Assembly: GCA_024508675.1 (NCBI GenBank)
Contig: JANINQ010000006.1
Location: 248,001-312,000 of the forward strand
Direction of reading: 5' to 3'
Source of the DNA: Afipia sp.
Lineage (GTDB): Bacteria > Pseudomonadota > Alphaproteobacteria > Rhizobiales > Xanthobacteraceae
Length of the DNA: 64,000 bases
The position numbers and the translations under genes were made by a program. Each line of letters starts with the position of its first letter. Position 1 is the first letter of the stretch. The notes beneath the pieces were generated by a model. The model was not told where the DNA came from, ran no database searches, and was given only the letters and a program-made list of their open reading frames with translations. Below, piece by piece: positions 33,544 to 40,226 of this stretch.

Positions 33544-34727
33544 GGGTTTAAGCCCCCGAACAGCGATCCGGCCTCGAAAGGCACATCGCCGATTTTCGCC
33601 TTGATCGACTCGCGCTTGCGCTCCTCGGGACCGGCGAGGCAAAGCGCCATGCGCCGGCGGATGTCGGCGCGCCATTTCTCGCCAAGCTCGATTAAAATCG
33701 CTCGGCGGCCTTCCCTAAAGGCCGCCTCGCCGGTTGTGCCGGTGCCGGCGAAAGGATCGAGAACCGTTTGCCCCGGAGACGTGATCAGCCGAACAAGGTA
33801 TTGCTGCAGATTGACCGGCTTCACCGTCGGATGTTTCGAGCCGACCCGATCATCCGCGCCGGCCTTGGCGCTATAGAAAAACCGCGCGGAGCTTTCCTCG
33901 TTCGCGCCCGGAAATGAACCGGCGACGCGAGGCGAGCCATCGAGCACCACATTCGACGGATAGTTTTCGTTTTCGGGAATGCGACACGCCTCGATCGACA
34001 TCGAGCCGGTGCCCCACCTTGCAAGGTTTTCCGCAAAAGTGCCGTCGAGTGGCTTGCGCACGAGCAAGATCGGCTCAAACGCCGGCTTAAGTGCAACGTC
34101 GCGCGCCTCATAGAAAGCGGCGCTATGCGACACCGCCCCGCGCCTGATCTCGTCGTCGTCAAGATAGTCGCCGAGATAGTGGCGATCCATGAACTTTGCG
34201 AGCGGCTTGCCCTTGGGAAAGCCGGTGCCATACACCCACGCCAGCAGGCCGCCGATGTCGCTCGTCTCGGCGCATTTCAGGAAGGCGACGCGCTGCGCAT
34301 CGCTCAATGTTTCCATGAACTCGATCACGCGCTCGTCGGCGTCGATCATGTTCAAGATCGTGTCGCGGGTTTCAAAGCCGGCGAGCGTCAAAGCATTTTG
34401 CAGCGGCCCGACCTTGGTCGAGGCAGTCGAGGCGACGAGGTGCGCGCCGGGCTTGAGAACGCGCAGCACCTTGCGCCACGTCTCAGGATCGAACGCGAGG
34501 CCGCCGCCCTCCCATTGCTCGCCAGTGAAGCCCGCAAGCGCGCCCTGATAGACGCGACCTTGCGCGGGTGCCGAGCCTTCCTTGCCGAACCGCTTGTGAA
34601 TGGACTCAAAGTGATAGGGCGGATCGGTCACGCACCCGTCGAGCGAGTTTTCGGCGAACGTGTCGAGCACGTCGAGACAGTCGCCGCCATGCAGCGAAAC
34701 CGCGCCATTGAGGAATGTCTCAACCAT
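33540..34727 (-). CDS. phage DNA methyltransferase, beta class
   Basis: A 395-residue amino-methyltransferase. The catalytic motif comes first (LDGCVTDPPYHFES; DPPY means N6-adenine or N4-cytosine) and the SAM-binding motif last (VLDPFAGTGTTGEAAFREGR), the beta-class order. Between them is a target-recognition region of ~200 residues. No restriction endonuclease is adjacent, so it is probably an orphan enzyme protecting phage DNA or altering regulation. The start is placed at ATG 34727, overlapping the upstream stop by eight bases; ATG 34739 is the alternative, and the longer open frame is a shadow. Confidence 0.85.
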   Translation of the reverse strand: MVETFLNGAVSLHGGDCLDVLDTFAENSLDGCVTDPPYHFESIHKRFGKEGSAPAQGRVYQGALAGFTGEQWEGGGLAFDPETWRKVLRVLKPGAHLVASTASTKVGPLQNALTLAGFETRDTILNMIDADERVIEFMETLSDAQRVAFLKCAETSDIGGLLAWVYGTGFPKGKPLAKFMDRHYLGDYLDDDEIRRGAVSHSAAFYEARDVALKPAFEPILLVRKPLDGTFAENLARWGTGSMSIEACRIPENENYPSNVVLDGSPRVAGSFPGANEESSARFFYSAKAGADDRVGSKHPTVKPVNLQQYLVRLITSPGQTVLDPFAGTGTTGEAAFREGRRAILIELGEKWRADIRRRMALCLAGPEERKRESIKAKIGDVPFEAGSLFGGLNP

Positions 34728-35016
34728 GACGCGGACCATGCACCGGCGGCCGATCGCGCGAGATTTCAAATCCGGCGAGCGCACGCATTTCCAGCTTGCC
34801 ATTGAGCCGGCCGAGGGCATGGCCGTGCATCAGGCCAGCCATAAACAGCTTGAAGCCGGAACGATCACCGGCAAGATCAAATACCAAAGCGCCGCCGTCG
34901 ATCGTCGGCGACTTGAGAATGGCGATCTCGGCCGCCTCCTCGCTCGCCGGTGCGCGCGAACCGCACGAGTCCATCCCGGCGAGAAACGTGATCTCGACTT
35001 GCGGAATACCCTTCAT
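34720..35016 (-). CDS. hypothetical early phage protein
   Basis: A 98-residue protein. The first half is strand-rich and acidic (VEITFLAGMDSCGSRAPASE); then FMAGLMHGHALGRLNGKLEM and a basic C-terminus (SRDRPPVHGPRHG). No family recognised. It overlaps the next gene by ATGA and the methyltransferase by eight bases. Confidence 0.5.
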   Translation of the reverse strand: MKGIPQVEITFLAGMDSCGSRAPASEEAAEIAILKSPTIDGGALVFDLAGDRSGFKLFMAGLMHGHALGRLNGKLEMRALAGFEISRDRPPVHGPRHG

Positions 35017-35291
35017 CGCGGCAACGCGCCGATCGGCGCGCTCCCAAAAGCCTCGCGGATTTTGTTCGCCTGTGCGAGCCGCCCGGCGGCGACGCCGAAC
35101 TCAAGGCCCAGGATCAACGCGTTGTAAGCATCGCGTTGCTCCGGCAAGTGATAGATGTGCTCGCGCGAAAGCCCACCACTCGACAGGCGCACGATCGCCA
35201 TGCCCGCGCTCGCCTCGTCGGAACACTCAAGCCCGCCGAGCACGCCCTTGCGCCGCCAAAATGTGACACTCGCACAATCCGCGATATTCAT
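35013..35291 (-). CDS. hypothetical early phage protein
   Basis: A 92-residue protein with WRRKGVLGGLECSDEASAGM and LPEQRDAYNALILGLEFGVA, a mixed alpha/beta composition. No catalytic motif is recognisable. It overlaps both neighbours as ATGA. Confidence 0.5.
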   Translation of the reverse strand: MNIADCASVTFWRRKGVLGGLECSDEASAGMAIVRLSSGGLSREHIYHLPEQRDAYNALILGLEFGVAAGRLAQANKIREAFGSAPIGALPR

Positions 35292-35410
35292 CGTCCGATC
35301 TCCGAAAAGAACGCCGCATTGACCACGGCCAGCCAGTCGCCGAACCCGATCGGGTCAGCGATGATCCACGTCGCAAGCGCCATCAGCGCGAGGCAAATTG
35401 CGTTACGCAT
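35288..35410 (-). CDS. 40-residue membrane peptide
   Basis: MRNAICLALMALATWIIADP begins a single membrane helix, followed by a short tail ending FFSEIGR. ATG 35410 overlaps the MazG-like stop by eight bases and its stop overlaps the next gene's ATG. The longer open frame upstream is a shadow. Confidence 0.45.
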   Translation of the reverse strand: MRNAICLALMALATWIIADPIGFGDWLAVVNAAFFSEIGR

Positions 35411-35798
35411 GATCGTCACCGGGCGCAGCCACAGCGATGCCGGCGGCGGCCTTGGCGTTATGGCGCACGCGAAAGTGCGTTGGATCGATCGCCATGATGC
35501 GATTAAACTCAACCTCCTCGCACTCATCGGCCGACAATTCGACGACTTCACAAAGCGCGAGAAGCGTCATGCCAACACCGCCGATCTCTTGCGGAATGCG
35601 ACCCGGCGGCCGCGCATAGACGTACTTGATCAATCGCTCGAACCCCGCAGCAGGAAATCCGACCGATTGCGCAAGCTCGATCGCCTCCTCAACAAATCGC
35701 GCGATCCGCTCGTCGATCGTCATCGCAGCATCGCCGAAGCACCGCCGCGCCCATTCGCCGACAACCGCTTGCCGCTCGTCTCGTTTAGGAGTCGCCAT
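35403..35798 (-). CDS. MazG-like nucleotide pyrophosphohydrolase
   Basis: A 131-residue protein of the all-alpha NTP pyrophosphatase type. RFVEEAIELAQSVGF supplies the E-E-x-x-E metal ligands and PQEIGGVGMTLLALCEVVE the second acidic cluster in place of the usual E-x-x-D. It would hydrolyse non-canonical or excess nucleoside triphosphates. ATG 35798 is chosen over a start five codons upstream. It lies next to ssb. Confidence 0.72.
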   Translation of the reverse strand: MATPKRDERQAVVGEWARRCFGDAAMTIDERIARFVEEAIELAQSVGFPAAGFERLIKYVYARPPGRIPQEIGGVGMTLLALCEVVELSADECEEVEFNRIMAIDPTHFRVRHNAKAAAGIAVAAPGDDHA

Positions 35799-35809
35799 CG
35801 CACCGCCCC

Positions 35810-36289
35810 TCAAAATGGGATTTCATCATTCATGTCGTCGGTACGGCCGCCGGTGCCGGCGGCGACGCGACGCGGCGGCGAACTACTCTCGCACCCGTAA
35901 TCTTCCTCGCTCGGCGTCGGCGGCCGCTCGCCGCGCTGGCTATCGAGCATCGTCAGCGTTGCGCCGAAGTCCTTGAGCACAACCTCGGTTGTGTAATGGT
36001 CCTTGCCGTCCTGCCCCTGCCATTTGCGGGTTTGGAGCGCGCCCTCGATGTAAACTTTCGCGCCCTTCTTGAGGTATTGCTCGGCAATCTTGACAAGCCC
36101 CTCGTTGAAAATGACGACGCGAGTCCATTCGGTTTTCTGTTTGCGCTCGCCGGTGTTCTTGTCCCGCCACGTCTCGGATGTGGCGATGCTTAAAAGCGCG
36201 CTTTTCTTGCCGCTCGTCGGCGATGCCTTCACCTCGGGATCACCGCCGAGGTTGCCGATCAAAATTACCTTGTTGACGCTACCGGACAT
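35810..36289 (-). CDS. ssb: single-stranded DNA-binding protein
   Basis: A 159-residue SSB. The OB fold is clear: [37 protein letters not shown] and [17 protein letters not shown] short Arg/Pro linker leads to the acidic tip DDMNDEIPF that binds partner proteins. Part of the early replication operon; GAGG lies seven bases before the ATG. Confidence 0.95.
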   Translation of the reverse strand: MSGSVNKVILIGNLGGDPEVKASPTSGKKSALLSIATSETWRDKNTGERKQKTEWTRVVIFNEGLVKIAEQYLKKGAKVYIEGALQTRKWQGQDGKDHYTTEVVLKDFGATLTMLDSQRGERPPTPSEEDYGCESSSPPRRVAAGTGGRTDDMNDEIPF

Positions 36290-36797
36290 CGGCGAGCCTC
36301 TTGTTTCGCTTGTTGAGGAGTGCGCGCACCATCTTGTCGCGCAAACGGAAAAATCCCTTGAGGTGCGGCAAGATCAGGCGCGCGACGATTTCATGCGCGC
36401 CGGGATCGAGAGCGCCCGGCTTGACGATTGTCTCGGCCGCAAGAAACGCCGCCGGCATGACATGCAGCACCGGCGGATCATCGCCGTGCGCCGCGCGCAA
36501 CGCGGCGAGCGAGGCGTCGCACGATGCGCGGTTTTTCTCGTGCATTGCCTTTGGCGAGTCGATGCCGTCAAACCATTCGCCGCCGGCTTGCTTGGCAAAG
36601 TGTGGCCGCTGATCATCACGCGGCAACCGCTCGGGATCGGCCGCCTTCTCGGCGTTCCAGAACCGGCGAACCGTGATCGCCGTCACGCCGTAGCGTTCCG
36701 CGATGGCGTCGGCGGATTCGGGACCGTACCAAGCCCGGCGAACATCATCGTCATTCCAGCGCATCGGCTTGAATGGTTTGCGGATGGCGGTTTTCAT
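36279..36797 (-). CDS. HTH-containing early phage protein
   Basis: A 172-residue protein. Residues ~15-45 ([20 protein letters not shown]) are a convincing helix-turn-helix; the remainder is helical ([20 protein letters not shown]) and basic at the C-terminus. It may be an early regulator or a DNA-binding replication accessory. Start ATG 36797, ATGA overlap with the upstream stop. Confidence 0.6.
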   Translation of the reverse strand: MKTAIRKPFKPMRWNDDDVRRAWYGPESADAIAERYGVTAITVRRFWNAEKAADPERLPRDDQRPHFAKQAGGEWFDGIDSPKAMHEKNRASCDASLAALRAAHGDDPPVLHVMPAAFLAAETIVKPGALDPGAHEIVARLILPHLKGFFRLRDKMVRALLNKRNKRLADVR

Positions 36798-37060
36798 GGC
36801 TCGGAATCCATTCGAGTGTCCGCGCCGAGCCGCCAATCAGCGGCCGCGAGGTTTGCGCCGTGTCGCCGAAAAGCCGCAGGATCATCGCCGAACGGATAGC
36901 GATACGGATCGCCGGCGAGACGGCGCATGCGCGCACGCCGGAGAGCACAAACGGCAATCACATAGAGGCCGATCGCGCCGGCGAAGCTGATCGAGCTTGC
37001 GATCACGAGCACCTTGCACGCCGGCAAGGACGCGATCAGAGCACCGCAAGCGGCGCTCAT
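36794..37060 (-). CDS. small early membrane protein
   Basis: An 88-residue protein with one or two membrane helices (CKVLVIASSISFAGAIGLYV) followed by a basic cytoplasmic tail (LRRARMRRLAGDPYRYPFGD). ATG 37060 overlaps the previous stop as ATGA. The 284-codon open frame containing it (to 37645) is a shadow upstream. Confidence 0.5.
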   Translation of the reverse strand: MSAACGALIASLPACKVLVIASSISFAGAIGLYVIAVCALRRARMRRLAGDPYRYPFGDDPAAFRRHGANLAAADWRLGADTRMDSEP

Positions 37061-37341
37061 TTCGCACCGGCGAATTTCGCCACGCGCGCGGCAAGCTCGG
37101 AATCGGATACGATCTCGCGGATTAGGATGCGCTGCGCTCGCTGCAATTTTGCAACACTCGACGCATGGGCCGGCGAGATCACCATCGCAGACAGGCGGCG
37201 CTTTCCCGCCTCGCCCGGCGCAGCGCGCGAGCGCACCGGCTTGCGGACATCGCCGCGAAACATCGCGAACGGCCGCGACTTCCGATTGAGAACGATCGCG
37301 GCCACATCGGCCGCGACGAGATCGGCACCGCTTTTCAGCAT
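37057..37341 (-). CDS. hypothetical early phage protein
   Basis: A 94-residue basic protein: MLKSGADLVAADVAAIVLNR, then RGDVRKPVRSRAAPGEAGKR and a helical C-terminus (LQRAQRILIREIVSDSELAA). Unknown family. Overlaps the first early gene by seven bases and the next by ATGA. Confidence 0.5.
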   Translation of the reverse strand: MLKSGADLVAADVAAIVLNRKSRPFAMFRGDVRKPVRSRAAPGEAGKRRLSAMVISPAHASSVAKLQRAQRILIREIVSDSELAARVAKFAGAK

Positions 37342-37553
37342 GCTCTTGCCCCTTGCAAAATGGTGATGGAGTCGCTCGCGCGCGGCGGCCGCAATTCGCA
37401 GTCGCAATCCTCGCCGCAATAAAAGGTGCAATCCTTCGCGCGAGGATGCGCGCGCGACGGGCTTGCAACGAACGGTGAGGAACACGCCGGGCACTGGCAC
37501 GCGCCAATCGCCTCGACGAGCGCGGCACCGCCGCGCGCCATGTGATCAGACAT
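37335..37553 (-). CDS. first early-operon gene, small Cys-rich protein
   Basis: A 72-residue protein with two Cys pairs (ACQCPACSSPF and FYCGEDCDCELRPPR), suggesting a zinc ribbon or knuckle. It is the first gene leftward from the operator/promoter region, the position of lambda N, so an early regulator or antiterminator is conceivable; nothing in the sequence proves it. Confidence 0.55.
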   Translation of the reverse strand: MSDHMARGGAALVEAIGACQCPACSSPFVASPSRAHPRAKDCTFYCGEDCDCELRPPRASDSITILQGARAC

Positions 37554-37659
37554 AGAAAATCCCCTCGCCGGAACGGTGATGCCGCCGGCGATTGCCCCTG
37601 TTTCTGAAAACGCAACTGATTTTTTGAACTTTCACCGCGACTCACAGCGGCGAATCAAC

Positions 37660-37696
37660 TTGGCTAAAACTAGCCAGATCGGCTAGGTTCCGTCAA
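37660..37696. promoter_or_regulatory. left operator with divergent early promoter and repressor promoter
   Basis: The 21-bp palindrome AACTAGC-N7-GCTAGGT occupies 37668-37688. It overlaps a minus-strand promoter, TTGACG (37696-37691), 17 bases, CTAGTT (37673-37668), which would drive the early operon. It also overlaps a weaker plus-strand match, TTGGCT (37660-37665), 17 bases, CTAGGT, for the repressor. Repressor bound here would block the early promoter. Confidence 0.7.
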
Positions 37697-37780
37697 CGGA
37701 CCCTATCAATGACCGCTATCGCAACCAACAGGAACGCGGCTTACCCGCTAGTGACGCATCGCGCCACGGCGAGGAAACCC

Positions 37781-38506
37781 ATGCCAAACAAGGCAAGAAA
37801 GCCCGTTCAAAAATTGGCGGAACGTGAACGGCCGAACCGCATTCACGAGCTAACAAAACAGCGAAAATGGACTTATGCTGAAGTCGCCGCGCGGGTGCGT
37901 GAGTTGGCTGAAACTCTCGGCGACGACGATCGTATGAGAGTCCACGAGATCACGATCAATAAGCTCGCTTCCGGCAAGATTGCGCTCACTCAGGATTGGA
38001 TGATTACGCTCGGCCAGGTCTATTCCGTATCGGCATCCGAGATCATCGAGCGGCCGGCAACAACCGGCTTGCGTCGGATTTCCGTCAAGGGAGCCATGCG
38101 CGCCGGCGCATGGGCCGAGAGCCACGAATGGCCGATTGACGATCAATACGAGATTATGATTCCTGATGACCCTGCATTGCGCGATGTCGCGCTCTATGCG
38201 GGGAAGGTGGAAGGCCATTCGATGAATCGCCGTTATCCCGACGGCGCGATCATCATCCTTAGCCGCGTGACACAAAAACCGGGCGAGATCGTCGAGGGCC
38301 GACGCTATCACGTCCGACAAACCCACGCGGACGGGATGACGGAAGAAACCATTAAGACGCTCGCAAAAGACGACGAGGGCAAATACTGGCTAAAGCCCGA
38401 ATCGGATCACCCCGAGCATCAAGAATGGATTCCTCTCGACGGGAAGCCCGGCACAACGGTCACACTCATCGGCCGCGTGCGCGGCGTTTATCACCGCGAA
38501 GATTGA
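37781..38506 (+). CDS. CI-like phage repressor (HTH plus S24 peptidase)
   Basis: A 241-residue repressor. HTH region ~20-70: IHELTKQRKWTYAEVAARVR and MRVHEITINKLASGKIALTQ. C-terminal S24/LexA-like domain: VEGHSMNRRYPDGAIIILSR carries the nucleophilic Ser of the S-M-x-x-x-x-x-D-G motif; the general-base Lys should lie in the downstream strand (ETIKTLAKDDEGKYWLKPES). RecA-stimulated self-cleavage would make the prophage SOS-inducible. ATG 37781 is chosen because GAGGAA lies seven bases upstream; the ATG at 37709 has no Shine-Dalgarno sequence. It is flanked on both sides by matching operators. Confidence 0.85.
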   Translation: MPNKARKPVQKLAERERPNRIHELTKQRKWTYAEVAARVRELAETLGDDDRMRVHEITINKLASGKIALTQDWMITLGQVYSVSASEIIERPATTGLRRISVKGAMRAGAWAESHEWPIDDQYEIMIPDDPALRDVALYAGKVEGHSMNRRYPDGAIIILSRVTQKPGEIVEGRRYHVRQTHADGMTEETIKTLAKDDEGKYWLKPESDHPEHQEWIPLDGKPGTTVTLIGRVRGVYHRED

Positions 38507-38574
38507 TCCGCGCCCCGATTTTTCAGACTGAATAACGCAGCCAGCAGCGGCGACCGCTTGCACGATTTTTTCGC

Positions 38575-38631
38575 AACTAGCTCCATCGGCTAGTATTGAG
38601 TAGGGTCAAAAACTAGCGTAATAAGCTAGTT
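38575..38631. promoter_or_regulatory. right operators (two 21-bp palindromes) and rightward promoter
   Basis: AACTAGC-N7-GCTAGTA at 38575-38595 and the perfect AACTAGC-N7-GCTAGTT at 38611-38631 have centres 36 bp apart. A plus-strand promoter TTGAGT (38596-38601), 17 bases, TAATAA (38619-38624) runs between and into them, so repressor at either site would block it. The first gene starts 18 bases after the second operator. Confidence 0.75.
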
Positions 38632-38648
38632 GAACCGGACCCGACTCG

Positions 38649-38936
38649 ATGCGCCCGCACCCCGAATTTATCGCCACACTTACCCCGCCCACCCTCGTCG
38701 CATTGACGTGCCTTGCCGATCGCCGCGAGCTGATCGCAGCCAAGGGCAAGCCTTTTATGCCTCGCAACGGCCGCCGGCCCGTTGCCGGCAACACCGTCGC
38801 CGCGCTCGTCGCGAGCGGACTAGTTGTCATCACCACATCAAAGATCGGCGTCCGCCGCGCACGTCTTACGCCCTCCGGCGAAGCCGTCGCGCAAGTGCTG
38901 ATCGCCGCCAGATCGACCCGCAACGCCGTCGCCTGA
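38649..38936 (+). CDS. small winged-helix protein in the Cro position
   Basis: A 95-residue protein. VAGNTVAALVASGLVVITTS is a recognition-helix-like segment and IGVRRARLTPSGEAVAQVLI a wing, as in small MarR/PadR-type winged helices. First gene of the rightward operon, directly after the operators and followed by an intrinsic terminator: the position of lambda cro. It may counteract the repressor or autoregulate. No strong Shine-Dalgarno sequence. Confidence 0.65.
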   Translation: MRPHPEFIATLTPPTLVALTCLADRRELIAAKGKPFMPRNGRRPVAGNTVAALVASGLVVITTSKIGVRRARLTPSGEAVAQVLIAARSTRNAVA

Positions 38937-38952
38937 TCGCGACGGCGTTTTT
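38922..38952 (+). terminator. intrinsic terminator after the first rightward gene (tR1-like)
   Basis: AACGCCGTCGC pairs with GCGACGGCGTT across six bases, then TTTTTCG. It overlaps the last codons and stop of the winged-helix gene. Downstream genes including the recombinase need read-through, antitermination or their own promoter. Confidence 0.85.
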
Positions 38953-38982
38953 CGTTTCACCGCAGAGCAAGAGGAGACACGA

Positions 38983-39279
38983 ATGCATCACCATAAGAAA
39001 GGCAACGGGCTTACAAAGGAACAGATCAAGGCAATGCACGCCGTGATCGACGGCGCGGATGTCTATAATCGCACGATCGCGGTGCGCCTTCGCGAGGTTG
39101 AGAAAAACAATCCGACCCTGATCAGGATCACCAAAGCGCACCGCACACCGCGCGACGGCGCGGCCGCGCAACCGTATTTCGGAGCAATCCTAACCGCCGC
39201 CGGCGTCGAGGCGATCACACCGCGCAAACAATTTCGGGCGCGCACGGCGCGAAACGCTGCGATCGAGGCGCGGCCATGA
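38983..39279 (+). CDS. hypothetical phage protein
   Basis: A 98-residue protein beginning MHHHKKGNGLTKEQIKAMHA with GAGGAG eight bases upstream. Mostly helical, with a basic C-terminus (RKQFRARTARNAAIEARP). No family recognised. The next gene overlaps its stop (ATGA). Confidence 0.55.
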   Translation: MHHHKKGNGLTKEQIKAMHAVIDGADVYNRTIAVRLREVEKNNPTLIRITKAHRTPRDGAAAQPYFGAILTAAGVEAITPRKQFRARTARNAAIEARP

Positions 39280-39608
39280 GCGACGCCCTGCAAAAAGAAC
39301 ACGCGGCACTTGTCGAGCAACACCGCGCCGCCGAAACGCGGATCGCGAGCCTTACGTTTTGGGACCGACCGTCGCCGGATTCCGTCAACGGGCAAGTGTT
39401 GGCCGGCCTTGAAGCGAAACGCGATCGGCTCGCGCCGCGCATTATTGAACTCGCCGGATTGTTGCCGGCGAAACCTTCGCGCCTCGATATGCGCACATCG
39501 GACGCCATCAAGCTCAAAGGCCATGATTGGCAACCGATCGGAACGCACATCATCGATCACACCATCATTCCCGAACTGCCGGCTTTTCTGCGCCGGGCGC
39601 GAACATGA
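39276..39608 (+). CDS. hypothetical phage protein with N-terminal coiled coil
   Basis: A 110-residue protein. ALQKEHAALVEQHRAAETRI is a coiled coil, followed by AGLEAKRDRLAPRIIELAGL; the C-terminal third is non-helical (GHDWQPIGTHIIDHTIIPEL). Both ends overlap neighbours as ATGA, supporting expression. Function unknown. Confidence 0.55.
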   Translation: MSDALQKEHAALVEQHRAAETRIASLTFWDRPSPDSVNGQVLAGLEAKRDRLAPRIIELAGLLPAKPSRLDMRTSDAIKLKGHDWQPIGTHIIDHTIIPELPAFLRRART

Positions 39609-39811
39609 GAGGGCCGATCACATGGCGAAAGGTTTGCGTATGTCTTTCGAGCACATCACCGAACGGAAAGACGGACACGATCGAGTTGCCGATCGGGCGC
39701 GGGACGAGGTTGACACCGCGACGAGTCAAAAAATTCTTGAAGCGCACCGCGCCGGATCGCGCGGCGATCTCCCGGCATACCGTGCGCGAGATCGTCGCCC
39801 CGAGGGCTTGA
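39605..39811 (+). CDS. small basic phage protein
   Basis: A 68-residue frame: MRGPITWRKVCVCLSSTSPN, then TDTIELPIGRGTRLTPRRVK and APDRAAISRHTVREIVAPRA. ATG 39605 overlaps the previous stop as ATGA, matching the style of this operon. A competing frame (39622-39909) covers the same bases but is rich in Arg/Asp/His in the manner of a shadow. The choice is not certain. Confidence 0.5.
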   Translation: MRGPITWRKVCVCLSSTSPNGKTDTIELPIGRGTRLTPRRVKKFLKRTAPDRAAISRHTVREIVAPRA

Positions 39812-39909
39812 GCGAGGAGGCGCGCTTTACGCTCGTTTGTATCCCGCTCGCGTTCCTGTTTCTCGTGGCCTATGGGCCGATCATCATGAGGTGTCTCCGA
39901 TGGCATTGA
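39808..39909 (+). CDS. 33-residue membrane peptide
   Basis: TTG at 39808 overlaps the preceding stop as TTGA, with GAGGGC just upstream. The product is SEEARFTLVCIPLAFLFLVA plus YGPIIMRCLRWH, a single membrane helix. If instead the long frame from ATG 39622 is used, this is its C-terminal anchor. Confidence 0.4.
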   Translation: MSEEARFTLVCIPLAFLFLVAYGPIIMRCLRWH

Positions 39910-40067
39910 TCGACACATTACACACCATCATCGAGGCCGAGAGCGGCACGCCGCCGGCAAAGCCGACGATCTCGCGTGATGTCGCCGGCCGCATCCTTGC
40001 GACGCTGGACTCCCTCGGTTTCGAGATCAAGCGAAAGCCCCCGGCACAGGACGGAAACGCCAGCTAA
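39900..40067 (+). CDS. 55-residue hypothetical protein
   Basis: MALIDTLHTIIEAESGTPPA, then SRDVAGRILATLDSLGFEIK and a short basic tail. ATG 39900 overlaps the preceding stop by ten bases. Helical; the GRILATLDSLGFEI segment resembles a small dimerisation helix. Unknown function. Confidence 0.45.
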   Translation: MALIDTLHTIIEAESGTPPAKPTISRDVAGRILATLDSLGFEIKRKPPAQDGNAS

Positions 40068-40223
40068 ATGCGCAACGCCGCCCAAAATCAGCAAGACTTG
40101 ACGCCGGACGAGGCCATGCTGGCCTTTGTGCGGGAGCTTGCAAAACGGGCGGCGTTGATCGATCATCGCGCCGAGGTTGCGCGACTCCAATCCCTAACCC
40201 AAGCCCGCGCCGCCGCTAAATAG
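40068..40223 (+). CDS. 51-residue protein immediately before the recombinase
   Basis: Starts at ATG 40068 directly after the previous stop and ends three bases before the recombinase ATG. Product MRNAAQNQQDLTPDEAMLAF, then VRELAKRAALIDHRAEVARL, Ala-rich helix. Size and place next to the recombinase would suit a recombination directionality factor, but there is no sequence evidence for that. Confidence 0.5.
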   Translation: MRNAAQNQQDLTPDEAMLAFVRELAKRAALIDHRAEVARLQSLTQARAAAK

Positions 40224-40226
40224 GCA

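Noticed and set aside
39622-39909. 95-codon frame starting at ATG 39622
   Set aside because: Its first two thirds look like a shadow (Arg/Asp/His-rich); the overlapping ATGA-started frame was preferred, though not decisively.
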